Below, piece after piece: positions 53,248 through 62,231 of a DNA stretch of 64,000 bases. Positions within the stretch are counted from its first letter, which is position 1. Every line of letters starts with the position of its first letter. This DNA comes from Sulfomarinibacter sp963741385 (GTDB lineage Bacteria; Acidobacteriota; Thermoanaerobaculia; Thermoanaerobaculales; Sulfomarinibacteraceae), in contig CAVUHO010000006.1 in assembly GCA_963741385.1 (NCBI GenBank), positions 1 through 64,000 of the forward strand. The letters run 5' to 3'. The notes beneath the pieces were generated by a model, which was not told the DNA's origin, did not search any database, and saw nothing but the letters and a program-made list of their open reading frames with translations. Both the position numbers and the translations under genes were made by a program.

Positions 53248-56160
53248 ATGAGGAAATATTTCGTCATTATCATAGGAAGCCTCCTGCTGTGCTCGGTGGC
53301 AGGTGCCCAGAGTACGCAGACAGGTGACATCAACGGGACCGTCACGCTCGAAGACGGTTCCCCTCTGCCCGGCGTCATCGTCAACGCCGTGGGCGACGTC
53401 CTGCCCAAACCGCGGTCGACCGTGACCGACGCCGACGGAACCTACAGGTTCGCCGCGATGCCCCCCGGCAACTACAAATTGACCTTCACAATGCCGGGTT
53501 TTGTCACCGAGCAGCGCGACTTCGCAGTTCGCCTGATGCAACTCTCCATCATCAACGTCACCATGAAGGATTCCACCTTCGAGGGCGAGATCGTGGTCAC
53601 CGCCCAAAATCCGACCATCGACACCGAGTCGGCGGAGATCAAATCATCGACCTCCGACGCGGTGATCCAGGCTCTGCCGGTGGGGCAGCAGTACCGCGAC
53701 CTGATCAAGCTCATCCCTGGTGTCCAGTACACCGAGGACAACGTCCGCAGCCCCAGCGCCGGCGGCAGCGGTCAGGACAACGTCTACGAATTTGACGGGG
53801 TCAACGTCAACCTGCCGCTCTTCGGAACCCTCTCGACCCAACCATCGAACCACGACATCGAGGAAATGACCGCCGTCAAGGGCGGCGCCAACGCCATCGG
53901 CTTCAACCGCTCCGGAGGTATGCTGGTCAACACCCTGAGCAAGAGCGGCACCAACCAGTTCAAGGGTGAGGTGAGCTACCAGGTCCAGACCGACAGCATG
54001 ACCGGTGCCGTGACCGCGGACACCGCGGCGACCGGGGACCCCAATCGCGACTGGGCGGTGGCCAACATCGGCGGCCCGATCATCAAAGAGATGTTGTACT
54101 TCTTCGCGTCCTACTACCGCCCCACGGAGACTCTCGACAACCGCGGCAACGCCTACGGAGGGGTGCCCCAGTTCAAGAGCGTCCGGGACGAGTGGTTCGG
54201 CAAGCTGTCATTCAACCCTGCCGACTCCTTCCTGATGGGCGTCAGCTATCGTGACTCCACAACAGACCAGTCCGGACGGGGCGTCACGGAATTTGAAGCG
54301 GGCTCCACCGCGTATGGAGACGATGCCGCCCTGAAGATCGGGATCATCGAAGGAACCTGGATGGTCACCGACAACAGTTTCATCTCGTTCAAGGCCTCCG
54401 ACTATGCGAGCGAAGGCTCGTCGACTCCGGACACCGTCTTCAATATCGAAACCTCGGTCGGCTCGACGCTTGACGTCAGCAACCTCGACCAGCAGGGCTA
54501 CTTCAACGTGCCCACGCCGGTCACCGGTTTGGACGCGTACAACGCATTCATCGCCCCGATCATCCAGAGGTACGGCTTTAACGACAATGGCGTCCAGACC
54601 GGCGGCGGCGCTGTCGGCGGTGGCAGCCAGTTCGACGAGGACAACTTCTACTCCACCAGCTTCCAGATCGGATACGACTACTTCCTCGACACCAAGGTCT
54701 CGCACAACTTCCACATCGGCTACCAGTACTCACTCGGCGAGGAGGACCTGATCCGCTCGTCGAATGGCTGGGGCAATATCACCGTCATCGGTGGTCGCAG
54801 TTCAACGCCCGGCGGTGAGCCGATCTTCTTCCAGGCGGAAATCCAACAGCAGAGCCTGCTGACTGATGCAGGGGTCGCGGTTCCCCCGATCCACTCCGAG
54901 ATCAAGAGCCAGAGCATCGAACTCAACGACGTCATCAGGGCCAATGAGTGGACCTTCAACCTGGGATTCGTCATCTCGAACGATCAGCTCTACGGCCAGG
55001 GGCTGAGGGCCGTCGACGGCAACGTCTCCGGCTTCGAGGTCGACCCGAGCAGCAAGTACCTGATGAAGGAAATCGAATTCCAGGACATGTTCCAACCCCG
55101 GTTGGGCGTGACCTTCAGCCCCAACGGCAAGGACGCCCTGTCCGCAAGCTACGCCAAGTACTTTCCTGCGGCCACCTCCCTCCCGCGAGCCGCATCCTGG
55201 GCCCGCAACACCGCCACGACGATCCGTGCCCAGTTCGACGCCGACGGCAACATGATCTTCCTCGACCCCGTGGCCTCCTCCTCCGGGAAGGTCTTCCAGG
55301 AGGGCATCAAACCGCGGTCCATCGACGAGTACACCCTCAGCTACGACAAACAGCTCTCCAACGCGTGGACGGGTCGCATCGGCGGTCGGTACCGTCATGG
55401 GACGAACTTCTGGGAGGACACCAACAACAACGCCCGCGTCGCCTATGGCCCGCCCGAAGGTATTCCGCAAGAGCTCTACGTTCCAAACCTGGCCGACATC
55501 CGGGCCGAGATCGGCGGTTCTTCCTACGTGATCGCCGCCCTCGACGGCGCCTTCACCAAGTACTACGAGCTCGGCGCCGAGGCCGAGTGGCGCGGCAGCA
55601 AAGGCTATTTCCGGGGCTCCTATGTCTGGAGCCACTACTACGGGAACTTCGACCAGGACAACAGCACCAACGACAACGACCAGAACATCTTCATCGGTTC
55701 GTCCAACATCGCCGACGGCGCGGGCCGGCAGTTGTGGGACTACCGCGAGGGCAATCTCCGCGGCGACCGGCGCCACCAGCTCAAGCTCGTCGGCTTCTAC
55801 CAGGTCCCCTGGAACGGTTCGTTCGGCGCCTTCGGTGTCTACCAGTCGGGCCAACCGTGGGAGACATGGAGCTATCTGCCGTATACGCAGTACACCACGA
55901 GCACGAGCGATACGAACCGCTACGCCGAACCGGCGGGCTCCCACACCTCGCCTTCCCACTACCAGATCGATCTCAACTACACGCAGAACTTCCCGATCGG
56001 CAACCGGTTCAACATCCAGCTTCGCGGCGACGTCTTCAACGTCACCAACAACCAGACGGGCTACGACATCGAGCCCAGGCTCAGCTCCGCAGGCTACGGG
56101 GACCCGAGACGTTATTTCGACCCGCGGCGCTTCCAGGTGATGGTCAAGCTCGAGTTCTAA
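53248..56160 (+). CDS. TonB-dependent receptor with carboxypeptidase-regulatory domain
   Basis: The 970-residue outer-membrane protein has a signal peptide (MRKYFVIIIGSLLLCSVAGA), a carboxypeptidase-D-regulatory-like beta-sandwich (about 28-105: GDINGTVTLEDGSPLPGVIV, DADGTYRFAAMPPGNYKLTF), a plug domain (about 110-235, with EGEIVVTAQNPTIDTESAEI and GGANAIGFNRSGGMLVNTLS), and a long beta-barrel ending in Phe (RRFQVMVKLEF), the outer-membrane assembly signal. This is the 'OmpA-related TonB' group common in Acidobacteriota. AAAAAGGAGAG precedes the ATG. A strong terminator follows. Coming directly after murQ, it may import muropeptides or wall oligosaccharides, but the substrate is inferred from position only. 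Confidence 0.9.
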   Translation: MRKYFVIIIGSLLLCSVAGAQSTQTGDINGTVTLEDGSPLPGVIVNAVGDVLPKPRSTVTDADGTYRFAAMPPGNYKLTFTMPGFVTEQRDFAVRLMQLSIINVTMKDSTFEGEIVVTAQNPTIDTESAEIKSSTSDAVIQALPVGQQYRDLIKLIPGVQYTEDNVRSPSAGGSGQDNVYEFDGVNVNLPLFGTLSTQPSNHDIEEMTAVKGGANAIGFNRSGGMLVNTLSKSGTNQFKGEVSYQVQTDSMTGAVTADTAATGDPNRDWAVANIGGPIIKEMLYFFASYYRPTETLDNRGNAYGGVPQFKSVRDEWFGKLSFNPADSFLMGVSYRDSTTDQSGRGVTEFEAGSTAYGDDAALKIGIIEGTWMVTDNSFISFKASDYASEGSSTPDTVFNIETSVGSTLDVSNLDQQGYFNVPTPVTGLDAYNAFIAPIIQRYGFNDNGVQTGGGAVGGGSQFDEDNFYSTSFQIGYDYFLDTKVSHNFHIGYQYSLGEEDLIRSSNGWGNITVIGGRSSTPGGEPIFFQAEIQQQSLLTDAGVAVPPIHSEIKSQSIELNDVIRANEWTFNLGFVISNDQLYGQGLRAVDGNVSGFEVDPSSKYLMKEIEFQDMFQPRLGVTFSPNGKDALSASYAKYFPAATSLPRAASWARNTATTIRAQFDADGNMIFLDPVASSSGKVFQEGIKPRSIDEYTLSYDKQLSNAWTGRIGGRYRHGTNFWEDTNNNARVAYGPPEGIPQELYVPNLADIRAEIGGSSYVIAALDGAFTKYYELGAEAEWRGSKGYFRGSYVWSHYYGNFDQDNSTNDNDQNIFIGSSNIADGAGRQLWDYREGNLRGDRRHQLKLVGFYQVPWNGSFGAFGVYQSGQPWETWSYLPYTQYTTSTSDTNRYAEPAGSHTSPSHYQIDLNYTQNFPIGNRFNIQLRGDVFNVTNNQTGYDIEPRLSSAGYGDPRRYFDPRRFQVMVKLEF

Positions 56161-56189
56161 ATTCAGTCGGGTCGAAACCCAACACCAAC

Positions 56190-56219
56190 GGAGCCGGGCT
56201 CGCGCCCGGCTCCTTTTTT
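56190..56219 (+). terminator. Rho-independent terminator of the TonB receptor gene
   Basis: GGAGCCGGGC-TCGC-GCCCGGCTCC followed by TTTTTT is a perfect 10-bp GC-rich stem with a 4-base loop and a U tract, 30 bases after the stop codon. The loop side and 3' arm are also copied at the start of the two following ~395-bp repeat units. Confidence 0.9.
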
Positions 56220-57339
56220 GTTGGGGCTTGGGGCCTGAGGCCTGGGGCTTGAGAGCCGGGCGGATTGACAGCAACGCACGTGCTTGATCGCGCTGAAAGT
56301 CGTAGGCCTTTCTTCGCGGCCCGCCACGACAACCTCTGTCATCCCGACCGAGAGAGCGAAGCGACCGAGCGGAGGGACCTGAAGATGGAGGCATCAGGGT
56401 TGGCAATGCGTGGAGGCACCGAGATCCCTCCACTACGGCCCTCCGGGCCTTCGGTCGGGATGACAGAATGGGGAACGGCCTCGCGCCCTCGGTCGGGATG
56501 ACAGACGTGGGGGAGGACGGCCTCGCTCTCTCGGTCGGGATGACAGAATGGGGAACGGCCTCGCTCTCTCGGTCGGGATGACAGACGGGGGGGGACGGGC
56601 TCGCGCCCGGCTCCTTTTTTGTTGGGCTTGAGGCTTGAGGCCTGGGGCTTGAGAGCCGGGCGGATTGACAGCAACGCACGTGCTTGATCGCGCTGAAAGT
56701 CGTAGGCCTTTCTTCGCGGCCCGCCACGACAACCTCTGTCATCCCGACCGAGAGAGCGAAGCGACCGAGCGGAGGGACCTGAAGATGGAGGCATCAGGGT
56801 TGGCAATGCGTGGAGGCACCGAGATCCCTCCACTACGGCCCTCCGGGCCTTCGGTCGGGATGACAGAATGGGGAACGGCCTCGCGCCCTCGGTCGGGATG
56901 ACAGAATGGGGAACGGCCTCGCTCTCTCGGTCGGGATGACAGAATGGGGAACGGGCTCGCTCTCTCGGTCGGGATGACAGACGGGGGGGGACGGGCTCGC
57001 GCCCGGTTCCTTTTTTTGGCTTGAGGCTTGAGGCCTGGGGCTTGAGAGCCGGGCGGATTGACAGCAACGCACGTGCTTGATCGCGCTGAAAGTCGTAGGC
57101 CTTTCTTCGCGGCCCGCCACGACAACCTCTGTCATCCCGACCGAGAGAGCGAAGCGACCGAGCGGAGGGACCTGAAGATGGAGGCATCAGGGTTGGCAAT
57201 GCGTGGAGGCACCGAGATCCCTCCACTACGGCCCTCCGGGCCTTCGGTCGGGATGACAGAATGGGGAACGGCCTCGCGCCCTCGGTCGGGATGACAGACG
57301 GGGGGGGGGACGACCTCGCTCTCTCGGTCGGGATGACAT
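56195..57339. repeat. Three tandem ~395-bp units built from HPDR-type repeats
   Basis: Units start at about 56195, 56596 and 56992. Each begins with the second half of the terminator (CGGGCTCGCGCCCGG, then CTCC/TTCC and a T run), then GCTTGAGGCCTGGGGCTTGA, a constant ~100-base stretch (GGATTGACAGCAACGCACGT and onward), a left HPDR arm TGTCATCCCGACCGAGAGAG, a right arm CTTCGGTCGGGATGACA and one to four ~38-bp satellites ending TCGGTCGGGATGACAGA. Each unit can be read as an identical 78-residue peptide, which I take to be a by-product. The stretch holds no supported gene. Confidence 0.88.
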
Positions 57340-57452
57340 GGGGGAGAGTCAGGTCCGCTCGCAAGCCGTGAAGCGGCGGCAGGAAATAGCCTGGGGCGCG
57401 AGCCCCAGGTACTCAGCACAATCAACAACCAGCCACGGAGCGGCGACAGAAG

Positions 57453-57541
57453 AACCACAGAGTCTCAACGGGCACAGGCCGACACAGAACAATCTCTCTG
57501 TGTTTTTCTCTGTGCCCTCTGTGCCTCTGTGGTTTCCTGGT
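57453..57541. repeat. Inverted repeat of the ACCACAGAG...CTCTGTGGT type
   Basis: GAACCACAGAGTCTCAACGG and onward at the left pairs with CTCTGTGCCTCTGTGGTTTC at the right, around a CACAGAACAATCTCTCTGTG core. It is the common environmental-bacterial hairpin whose reverse reading gives NHRGTEGTEK. Just before it, 57389-57408 (CCTGGGGCGCGAGCCCCAGG) is another small hairpin. It abuts the stop codon of alr and could serve as its terminator. Confidence 0.7.
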
Positions 57542-58705
57542 TCACACGGACGCGGCGGCGAGTATCCTCTCGACCCGGGGGCTGAGCGAGGTCCAGATCT
57601 CGTAGGGGATGGTGTCGCAGAGGTCGGCCCACTCCCACGCCGAAATGGTGTCGGACCCCAGCTCACCCTCCTGGAACCCCAAGAGAACCGCCTCGTCTCC
57701 GACCTGAATCAGATCATCAACCAGGACGGAGACAAGGTCCATGCTCACCCTGCCGATCACCGGAATGGACCCGCCGCGGATGAGGACCCTGCCGCGATTC
57801 CCCAGACTGCGCCGGTAGCCGTCGGCATATCCGACGGCCAGGACCGCCACCCGCACGGGGCGGTCGCCCTCCACCTTCCAGGTGCCCCCGTAACCCACGG
57901 CGTCGCCGGGAACCATGGTCTTGATCTCGATCACCCGTGTCGCCCACGTTCCCACGGCGGTCAGTCGCTCTCCGGCGGGCGTCTCGTGCAGCCACCGTGA
58001 GGGAGCGGCACCATAGAGCATCACCCCCGGCCGGACGACGGTCGTGCCCGCACCGATGTCGGTGTGACCCAGAGCGCGCTGCAGGAGCGCACCGCTGTTG
58101 CACGAGTGGATCGCGGCTGTCCGCACCACCTCGTCCGGAATCTGGGACAGCATCCTTTGAAAACGGGATTCCTGGTCCCGGGTCGGAGCAAGATCCTCCT
58201 CATCGGAGGAGGCGAAGTGGGTCATGATGCCGACAACCCGAAGGTTGTCGGAGGCGCCGATGAGTGCCGCGACGGCCGGGAGATCCGTCTCCCGGATCCC
58301 CAACCTCCCCATTCCGGTGTCCAATTTCAGCTCCACCCGAAACGGGCTCGCGTTTCCCAGACGATCTGAAAGCAGACAGAGCTCATCCAGGGAGCTGATG
58401 ACGGGAACCAGATCGGCCCGGCGGACGGCGTCGAGGTATTCGCCGTTGCCCCAGTCCTTCGCTCCGCTCACCATGAAGACCGGCATCTCGCGAGACAGAT
58501 ACGAGCGAACGGCCAGACCTTCCTCCAGGGTGGCGACCCCCAGTTCGTCGGCGTGTTCGGCAAAGACCTCGATCAGCTCGCCCACGCCGTGACCGTAGGC
58601 ATTCGCCTTGACCATCGCCCTGACACGGGCCCCGGCCGGCGCCCACTGACGGGCGAGGGCGAGATTGCTCGCCAGGGCTGTGCGGCTCAGAGTGAATGTG
58701 CTCAG
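57542..58705 (-). CDS. alr: Alanine racemase, apparent CTG start
   Basis: The protein has the PLP Lys in AMVKANAYGHGV, LATLEEGLAVR-type text, ELKLDTGMGRLGI, GIMTHFASSDEED, GVMLYGA, VGYADGYRRSLGNRGRVLIR and VSMDLVSVLVDD, all Alr motifs. It makes D-Ala for wall synthesis or handles D-Ala from wall breakdown. The first ATG (58615) sits inside the PLP motif and would delete the first strand. Upstream, in frame without stops, lies LSTFTLSRTALASNLALARQ, a normal Alr N-terminus, beginning at a CTG that overlaps the murE stop (CTGA), five bases after AGGAGGAG. I therefore place the start at CTG, 58705, giving 387 residues. It is the last gene of the SIS-murE-alr operon. Confidence 0.85.
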   Translation of the reverse strand: MSTFTLSRTALASNLALARQWAPAGARVRAMVKANAYGHGVGELIEVFAEHADELGVATLEEGLAVRSYLSREMPVFMVSGAKDWGNGEYLDAVRRADLVPVISSLDELCLLSDRLGNASPFRVELKLDTGMGRLGIRETDLPAVAALIGASDNLRVVGIMTHFASSDEEDLAPTRDQESRFQRMLSQIPDEVVRTAAIHSCNSGALLQRALGHTDIGAGTTVVRPGVMLYGAAPSRWLHETPAGERLTAVGTWATRVIEIKTMVPGDAVGYGGTWKVEGDRPVRVAVLAVGYADGYRRSLGNRGRVLIRGGSIPVIGRVSMDLVSVLVDDLIQVGDEAVLLGFQEGELGSDTISAWEWADLCDTIPYEIWTSLSPRVERILAAASV

Positions 58706-60195
58706 CGCTTCTCCTCCTGCAACAGCGCGCCTCCGTCCGTCTCGGCGAGGATCTCCCGCACGACGGCCCTGTCATCGAAGTGGTGGAGTTCCGTCCCGAG
58801 AATCTGCATCGTCTCGTGTCCCTTGCCCGCGACGAGCAGAATATCTCCTTCCTCGACGAGATCGAGGGCACGAGCGATCGCCTCCCGACGATCGGGCACG
58901 ATCTCGTGGGGCCGCCCGTCCGGGGTCATCCCGGCTGCAACCTCCTCGAGGATCCGGGTCGGGTCTTCTGTGCGGGGGTTGTCCGAGGTCAGGATGGCGA
59001 GATCGCTGAACTGCTGGGCGATCCCGCCCATGACCGGCCTCTTCGTGCGGTCTCGATCTCCTCCACACCCGAAGACCGTGATGATCCTCCGGTGCGGGAG
59101 GGCGCTCAGACTCTTGAGCACCTGGAACAGACCGTCGGGGGTGTGGGCGAAATCGACCAGGATGCGGGCGCCGCGACCGTTCTCGATCGGCTCCAGCCGC
59201 CCGGGTAGGATCGTCTCCGACTCCAGCCCCTGCACGATGGATTCCTCCTCGATGCCGAGGGCCATCGCCATTCCCACCGTTCCCAGCATGTTGCGGACAT
59301 TGTGTTCGCCGACGAGGCGGGACCGCAGTTTTCGACTCCAGCTCGGGGTCTTGAGCTCGAAGTCGGTTCCTGACAACTCGAGCCGGGTGTTCTCAGCGGT
59401 GACGTCGACTCCCGGCTCGAGACCGAACGACAGCCTGCAGTCGCCCGGCAACCGCGCGAAGAGATTCCGCCCGAAGGCATCGTCCGTGTTGATGACCCCG
59501 ATCGCGCCGTCTTCGAGATGGCTCTCGAAGAGAACCGCTTTGGCCTCTCCGTAGTCTGCGAGGTCGCGGTGGAAGTCGAGGTGGTCGGGCGTGAGGTTGG
59601 TGAAGGCCGCAGCCGCAAAACGCAGGCCGTCCACCCGGTGGAGGCGCAGGGCGTGGGAGGAGACCTCCATCGCCACGTGGCGCACGCCATCCTGCCAGAT
59701 CTGGGCGAACAGCTCGTGCAGATCGAGCGCGAGGGGTGTGGTGTTCGTGGCTTTGAGGGCTCGATCCTTCCACCGGTACTGGATCGTTCCCAACACCGCC
59801 GAGGAAACACCGGCCGAGGCCCAGATCGCCTCCAGGAGATAGGTTGAACTGGTCTTGCCGTTGGTGCCGGTGAAACCCGCCAGGGTCAGGTCGCGGGCCG
59901 GATGTCCGAAAAATTCTGCCGCCAGCAGAGGCACCGTCGCCAGGGTGTCCCGCACCCGCACGCAAGGCAACGATCCGTCTCGAGGGAATTCTTCCACGAC
60001 CGCCAGGGAGGCCCCGGCGCTTTCGGCCGCCTCCAGGAATCGATGACCATCCGTGCGGGTCCCGCGCAGCGCGACGAAACACGTGCGCGGCCCCACCTTT
60101 CTGGAATCGTAGGCGAGGCCTTCGACCCGGGCGGGGAGCTCTCCCATGGTCTCGAGGACCTCAACCCGGTCCAGCAGTCGTTTCGTCTCGATCAT
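58702..60195 (-). CDS. murE: UDP-N-acetylmuramoyl-tripeptide synthetase (meso-DAP adding)
   Basis: The 497-residue Mur ligase has AYDSRKVGPRTCFVALRGTR (UDP-MurNAc-binding domain), the ATP loop GFTGTNGKTSSTYLLEAIW, TNTTPLALDLHELFAQ, MEVSSHALRLHRVDGLRF, FTNLTPDHLDFHRDL, LVGEHNVRNMLG, VDFAHTPDGLFQVLK and the DAP-specific SDNPRTEDP motif. It adds meso-DAP to UDP-MurNAc-L-Ala-D-Glu. It lies outside any division/cell-wall cluster, between an amino-sugar-phosphate SIS gene and alr, so it may be the only murE or a copy that goes with recycling. AAGGGAG lies five bases before the ATG; the stop overlaps alr by four bases. Confidence 0.92.
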   Translation of the reverse strand: MIETKRLLDRVEVLETMGELPARVEGLAYDSRKVGPRTCFVALRGTRTDGHRFLEAAESAGASLAVVEEFPRDGSLPCVRVRDTLATVPLLAAEFFGHPARDLTLAGFTGTNGKTSSTYLLEAIWASAGVSSAVLGTIQYRWKDRALKATNTTPLALDLHELFAQIWQDGVRHVAMEVSSHALRLHRVDGLRFAAAAFTNLTPDHLDFHRDLADYGEAKAVLFESHLEDGAIGVINTDDAFGRNLFARLPGDCRLSFGLEPGVDVTAENTRLELSGTDFELKTPSWSRKLRSRLVGEHNVRNMLGTVGMAMALGIEEESIVQGLESETILPGRLEPIENGRGARILVDFAHTPDGLFQVLKSLSALPHRRIITVFGCGGDRDRTKRPVMGGIAQQFSDLAILTSDNPRTEDPTRILEEVAAGMTPDGRPHEIVPDRREAIARALDLVEEGDILLVAGKGHETMQILGTELHHFDDRAVVREILAETDGGALLQEEKR

Positions 60196-60223
60196 CGGAC
60201 TCCCTTCTGCTACCGGCCTTCGC

Positions 60224-61261
60224 CTACCAGGTGCGGGTGACCTTGAGCAGCCCTCGCGGCGTCTCCGTATCGTAGCCCTTGGCCCGTGTGAGGTGGTAGC
60301 AAAAGAGCTGTGCCGGCACGATGCTCACCAACGGGCTCAGCCACTCGGGCAGTTCGGTGGGCAGTGGGAGCGGGGTCTTTGCCAGGCCGAGAGCAGTGGC
60401 GTCGTTCGAGACGACCACGAGCTCTGCGCCGTGCTCCTCGACCAGGCTCGCGAGCAACCTGTAGGCATCCTCGAAGACCGCACCTCTGGGGACCACGGCC
60501 AGAATGGGAAAACCGTGGGAGACGATGGCGATGGGACCGTGCTGAAAATCCGCAGACGAATAGGACTCGGCAACGACGTAGGTCAGCTCCTTGAGTTTCA
60601 GGGCCCACTCGTTGGCGGTCGCGTAGTTGTAGCCGCGGCCGATGACCACACACTGGTTCATGTATCGATAGCGCTGTGCCGCCCGCTCGATGGCGCTGTC
60701 GAGGGACAGGATCTCCTCAATCAGGCGAGGCACACGCTCGAGGGCTTCGAACATCCGCGCTTCACCCTTCATCGCGGCCGACAACAGGGCGATGGCAAAA
60801 AGCTGGGTGGTGTAGGTCTTGGTGGCGGCGATGGCTCCCTCGGGACCGGCGCAGGTTTCAAGAACCAACTCGGCCTGATCCGCCAGCGGGGAGGACGGGT
60901 CGTTCGTGATCGCCAGTGTCAAGGCCCCCTGCCGGCGGCCCTCGGTCACCACGGCGACGATATCCGGCGATTGGCCTGACTGTGAAATGCCCACCACGAG
61001 GCAGTTTTCGAGATGCGGTGGGGTCCTGTAGATCGTGAACAACGACGGCGCAGCCAGCGCCACCGGGAGCCGGTTCACCGAGCCCCACAGATATTTCGCA
61101 TACAGGGCCGCGTTGTCCGACGTGCCGCGGGCGGCAAGAAAAATGGACGTGACGCCCCGGTCGAGAATCGTCCGGGCCATCTCGCCGGCACGCTCCCTCT
61201 GTTGCTGGAACAGTTGATCGAGAACCGCGGGTTGTTCGTGGATTTCCGATTTCAGGCTCAT
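60224..61261 (-). CDS. Double-SIS amino-sugar phosphate deaminase/isomerase (NagB-II/GlmS-isomerase type)
   Basis: The 345-residue protein equals the isomerase half of GlmS without the glutaminase: MSLKSEIHEQPAVLDQLFQQ at the start, SIS1 with FLAARGTSDNAALYAKYLW and GISQSGQSPDIVAVV, and SIS2 with VVIGRGYNYATANEWALKLK, ESYSSADFQHGPIAIV, ending LTRAKGYDTETPRGLLKVTR. Stand-alone proteins of this type include NagB-II/GlmD (glucosamine-6-phosphate deaminase) and AgaS. It would take GlcN-6-P to Fru-6-P and ammonia, the last step of GlcNAc/MurNAc catabolism. GGAGGA lies ten bases before the ATG. It leads the operon with murE and alr. Confidence 0.87.
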   Translation of the reverse strand: MSLKSEIHEQPAVLDQLFQQQRERAGEMARTILDRGVTSIFLAARGTSDNAALYAKYLWGSVNRLPVALAAPSLFTIYRTPPHLENCLVVGISQSGQSPDIVAVVTEGRRQGALTLAITNDPSSPLADQAELVLETCAGPEGAIAATKTYTTQLFAIALLSAAMKGEARMFEALERVPRLIEEILSLDSAIERAAQRYRYMNQCVVIGRGYNYATANEWALKLKELTYVVAESYSSADFQHGPIAIVSHGFPILAVVPRGAVFEDAYRLLASLVEEHGAELVVVSNDATALGLAKTPLPLPTELPEWLSPLVSIVPAQLFCYHLTRAKGYDTETPRGLLKVTRTW

Positions 61262-61453
61262 CGCGTCCGGCTTCCTCCAGGATCTTCTCCGAGGATGAGG
61301 CCTCGGAAGGCGACCGCACGCATCGGGCGGTCACCACGGAGACAAGTGTACTGCTTCACTCCCGATTGTCTCGCTGGGTGCCGTAACGACGGCGGCGAAC
61401 GACCTTTGGCAAATCTCCAGGTTCGTGCGATCCTTCGAGGCAAGGTGGACCAC

Positions 61454-62047
61454 ATGTTGAAGTTCTCGACCGTACTGCTCGGCGTTCTCCTGATCACCGC
61501 GTGCGCGAACTCTCAGGGTTCGTATTCGTCGGATCCCGGCATCTACGTGTTCAACAGGAATGCGGTGCTCTACGAAGGACCCGAGATGGTCGCGGTGGTG
61601 GCGTATCGTCAGGGGAAAAACAGCGTGGCCCAGGAGTGGCTGATTCTGGCCGTAGAGCTGACGAGCCCGCGTGGCAGCGGACCCACCATCGTCGACCGAA
61701 ACGACATCTCGGTCTACACCCCTGATGGTTATCGTCTCCCGCTCGCCAGCCAGGACGAATTCGTCAGGAACCTCACGAGGCTCCGCATCCCGGTCGAGCA
61801 GACCCTTCAATTCCTGCCCCTGCTCTATCGGGTCGAACCCAACCGGATGCCCGACGACCGGTGGTTTTATGCTGTCGCCGCAGAAAACATCGGATTTGAC
61901 GAGATTCCCATGAACTCCTCCCAGAAATTCTGGGGGCCACTCCTCTTCAGCGTGCCGGGGGGAGTGCAGCCGGGACGCTGGCGTCTGGTGATCGAACTCG
62001 AAGAGAGCCGGCCGGATATCCCGTTTGTCATCGAGATCGAGAACTGA
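61454..62047 (+). CDS. Uncharacterised lipoprotein
   Basis: The 197-residue protein starts MLKFSTVLLGVLLITACANS, a clear lipoprotein signal with lipobox ITAC. The mature part is beta-rich (PEMVAVVAYRQGKNSVAQEW, LILAVELTSP, FLPLLYRVEPNRMPDDRWFY, VPGGVQPGRWRLVIELE) and resembles a single immunoglobulin-like sandwich. I do not recognise a family. AAGGTGG precedes the ATG; an upstream extension of the frame lacks a signal peptide. It is divergent from the SIS-murE-alr operon. Its TGA stop directly abuts the second 184-bp structured element. Confidence 0.75.
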   Translation: MLKFSTVLLGVLLITACANSQGSYSSDPGIYVFNRNAVLYEGPEMVAVVAYRQGKNSVAQEWLILAVELTSPRGSGPTIVDRNDISVYTPDGYRLPLASQDEFVRNLTRLRIPVEQTLQFLPLLYRVEPNRMPDDRWFYAVAAENIGFDEIPMNSSQKFWGPLLFSVPGGVQPGRWRLVIELEESRPDIPFVIEIEN

Positions 62048-62231
62048 CTAGCCTGCATATCTCACCAGGTTTCGTCACGAGGGCGGCGAGGCGCCGTGGC
62101 CAGGCGGGTTTTCTCGCCTTGGGGCGCGGAGGCGTACTCTACAGTACGTTGAGCACCCTAAGGCGAGAAAACACGTCTGGGTAGGATGCATCGTCGGCCG
62201 CAGTCGACACCTGGTGAGATATGCAGGCTAG
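62048..62231 (+). repeat. 184-bp nested-hairpin element, copy 2
   Basis: The outer arms (CTAGCCTGCATATCTCACC and onward, and its complement) pair at all 23 positions. The inner stem GTTTTCTCGCCTTGGGG with CCCTAAGGCGAGAAAAC pairs at 17 of 17 if one G-T is counted as a wobble. Relative to copy 1, outer C-G has become T-A and inner A-T and G-C have become G-C and C-G, while the linker ACACGTCTGGGTAGGATGCA and onward is unchanged. It lies exactly between two convergent genes: it begins one base after the lipoprotein stop, and its final CTAG supplies the stop codon (TAG) of the racemase-like gene. Confidence 0.88.

Noticed and set aside
56265..57294. Three identical 78-residue frames in the triplicated block, apparently a small gene family
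   Set aside because: They are translations of HPDR-type repeats, lack ribosome binding sites and their identity is explained by recent DNA duplication.
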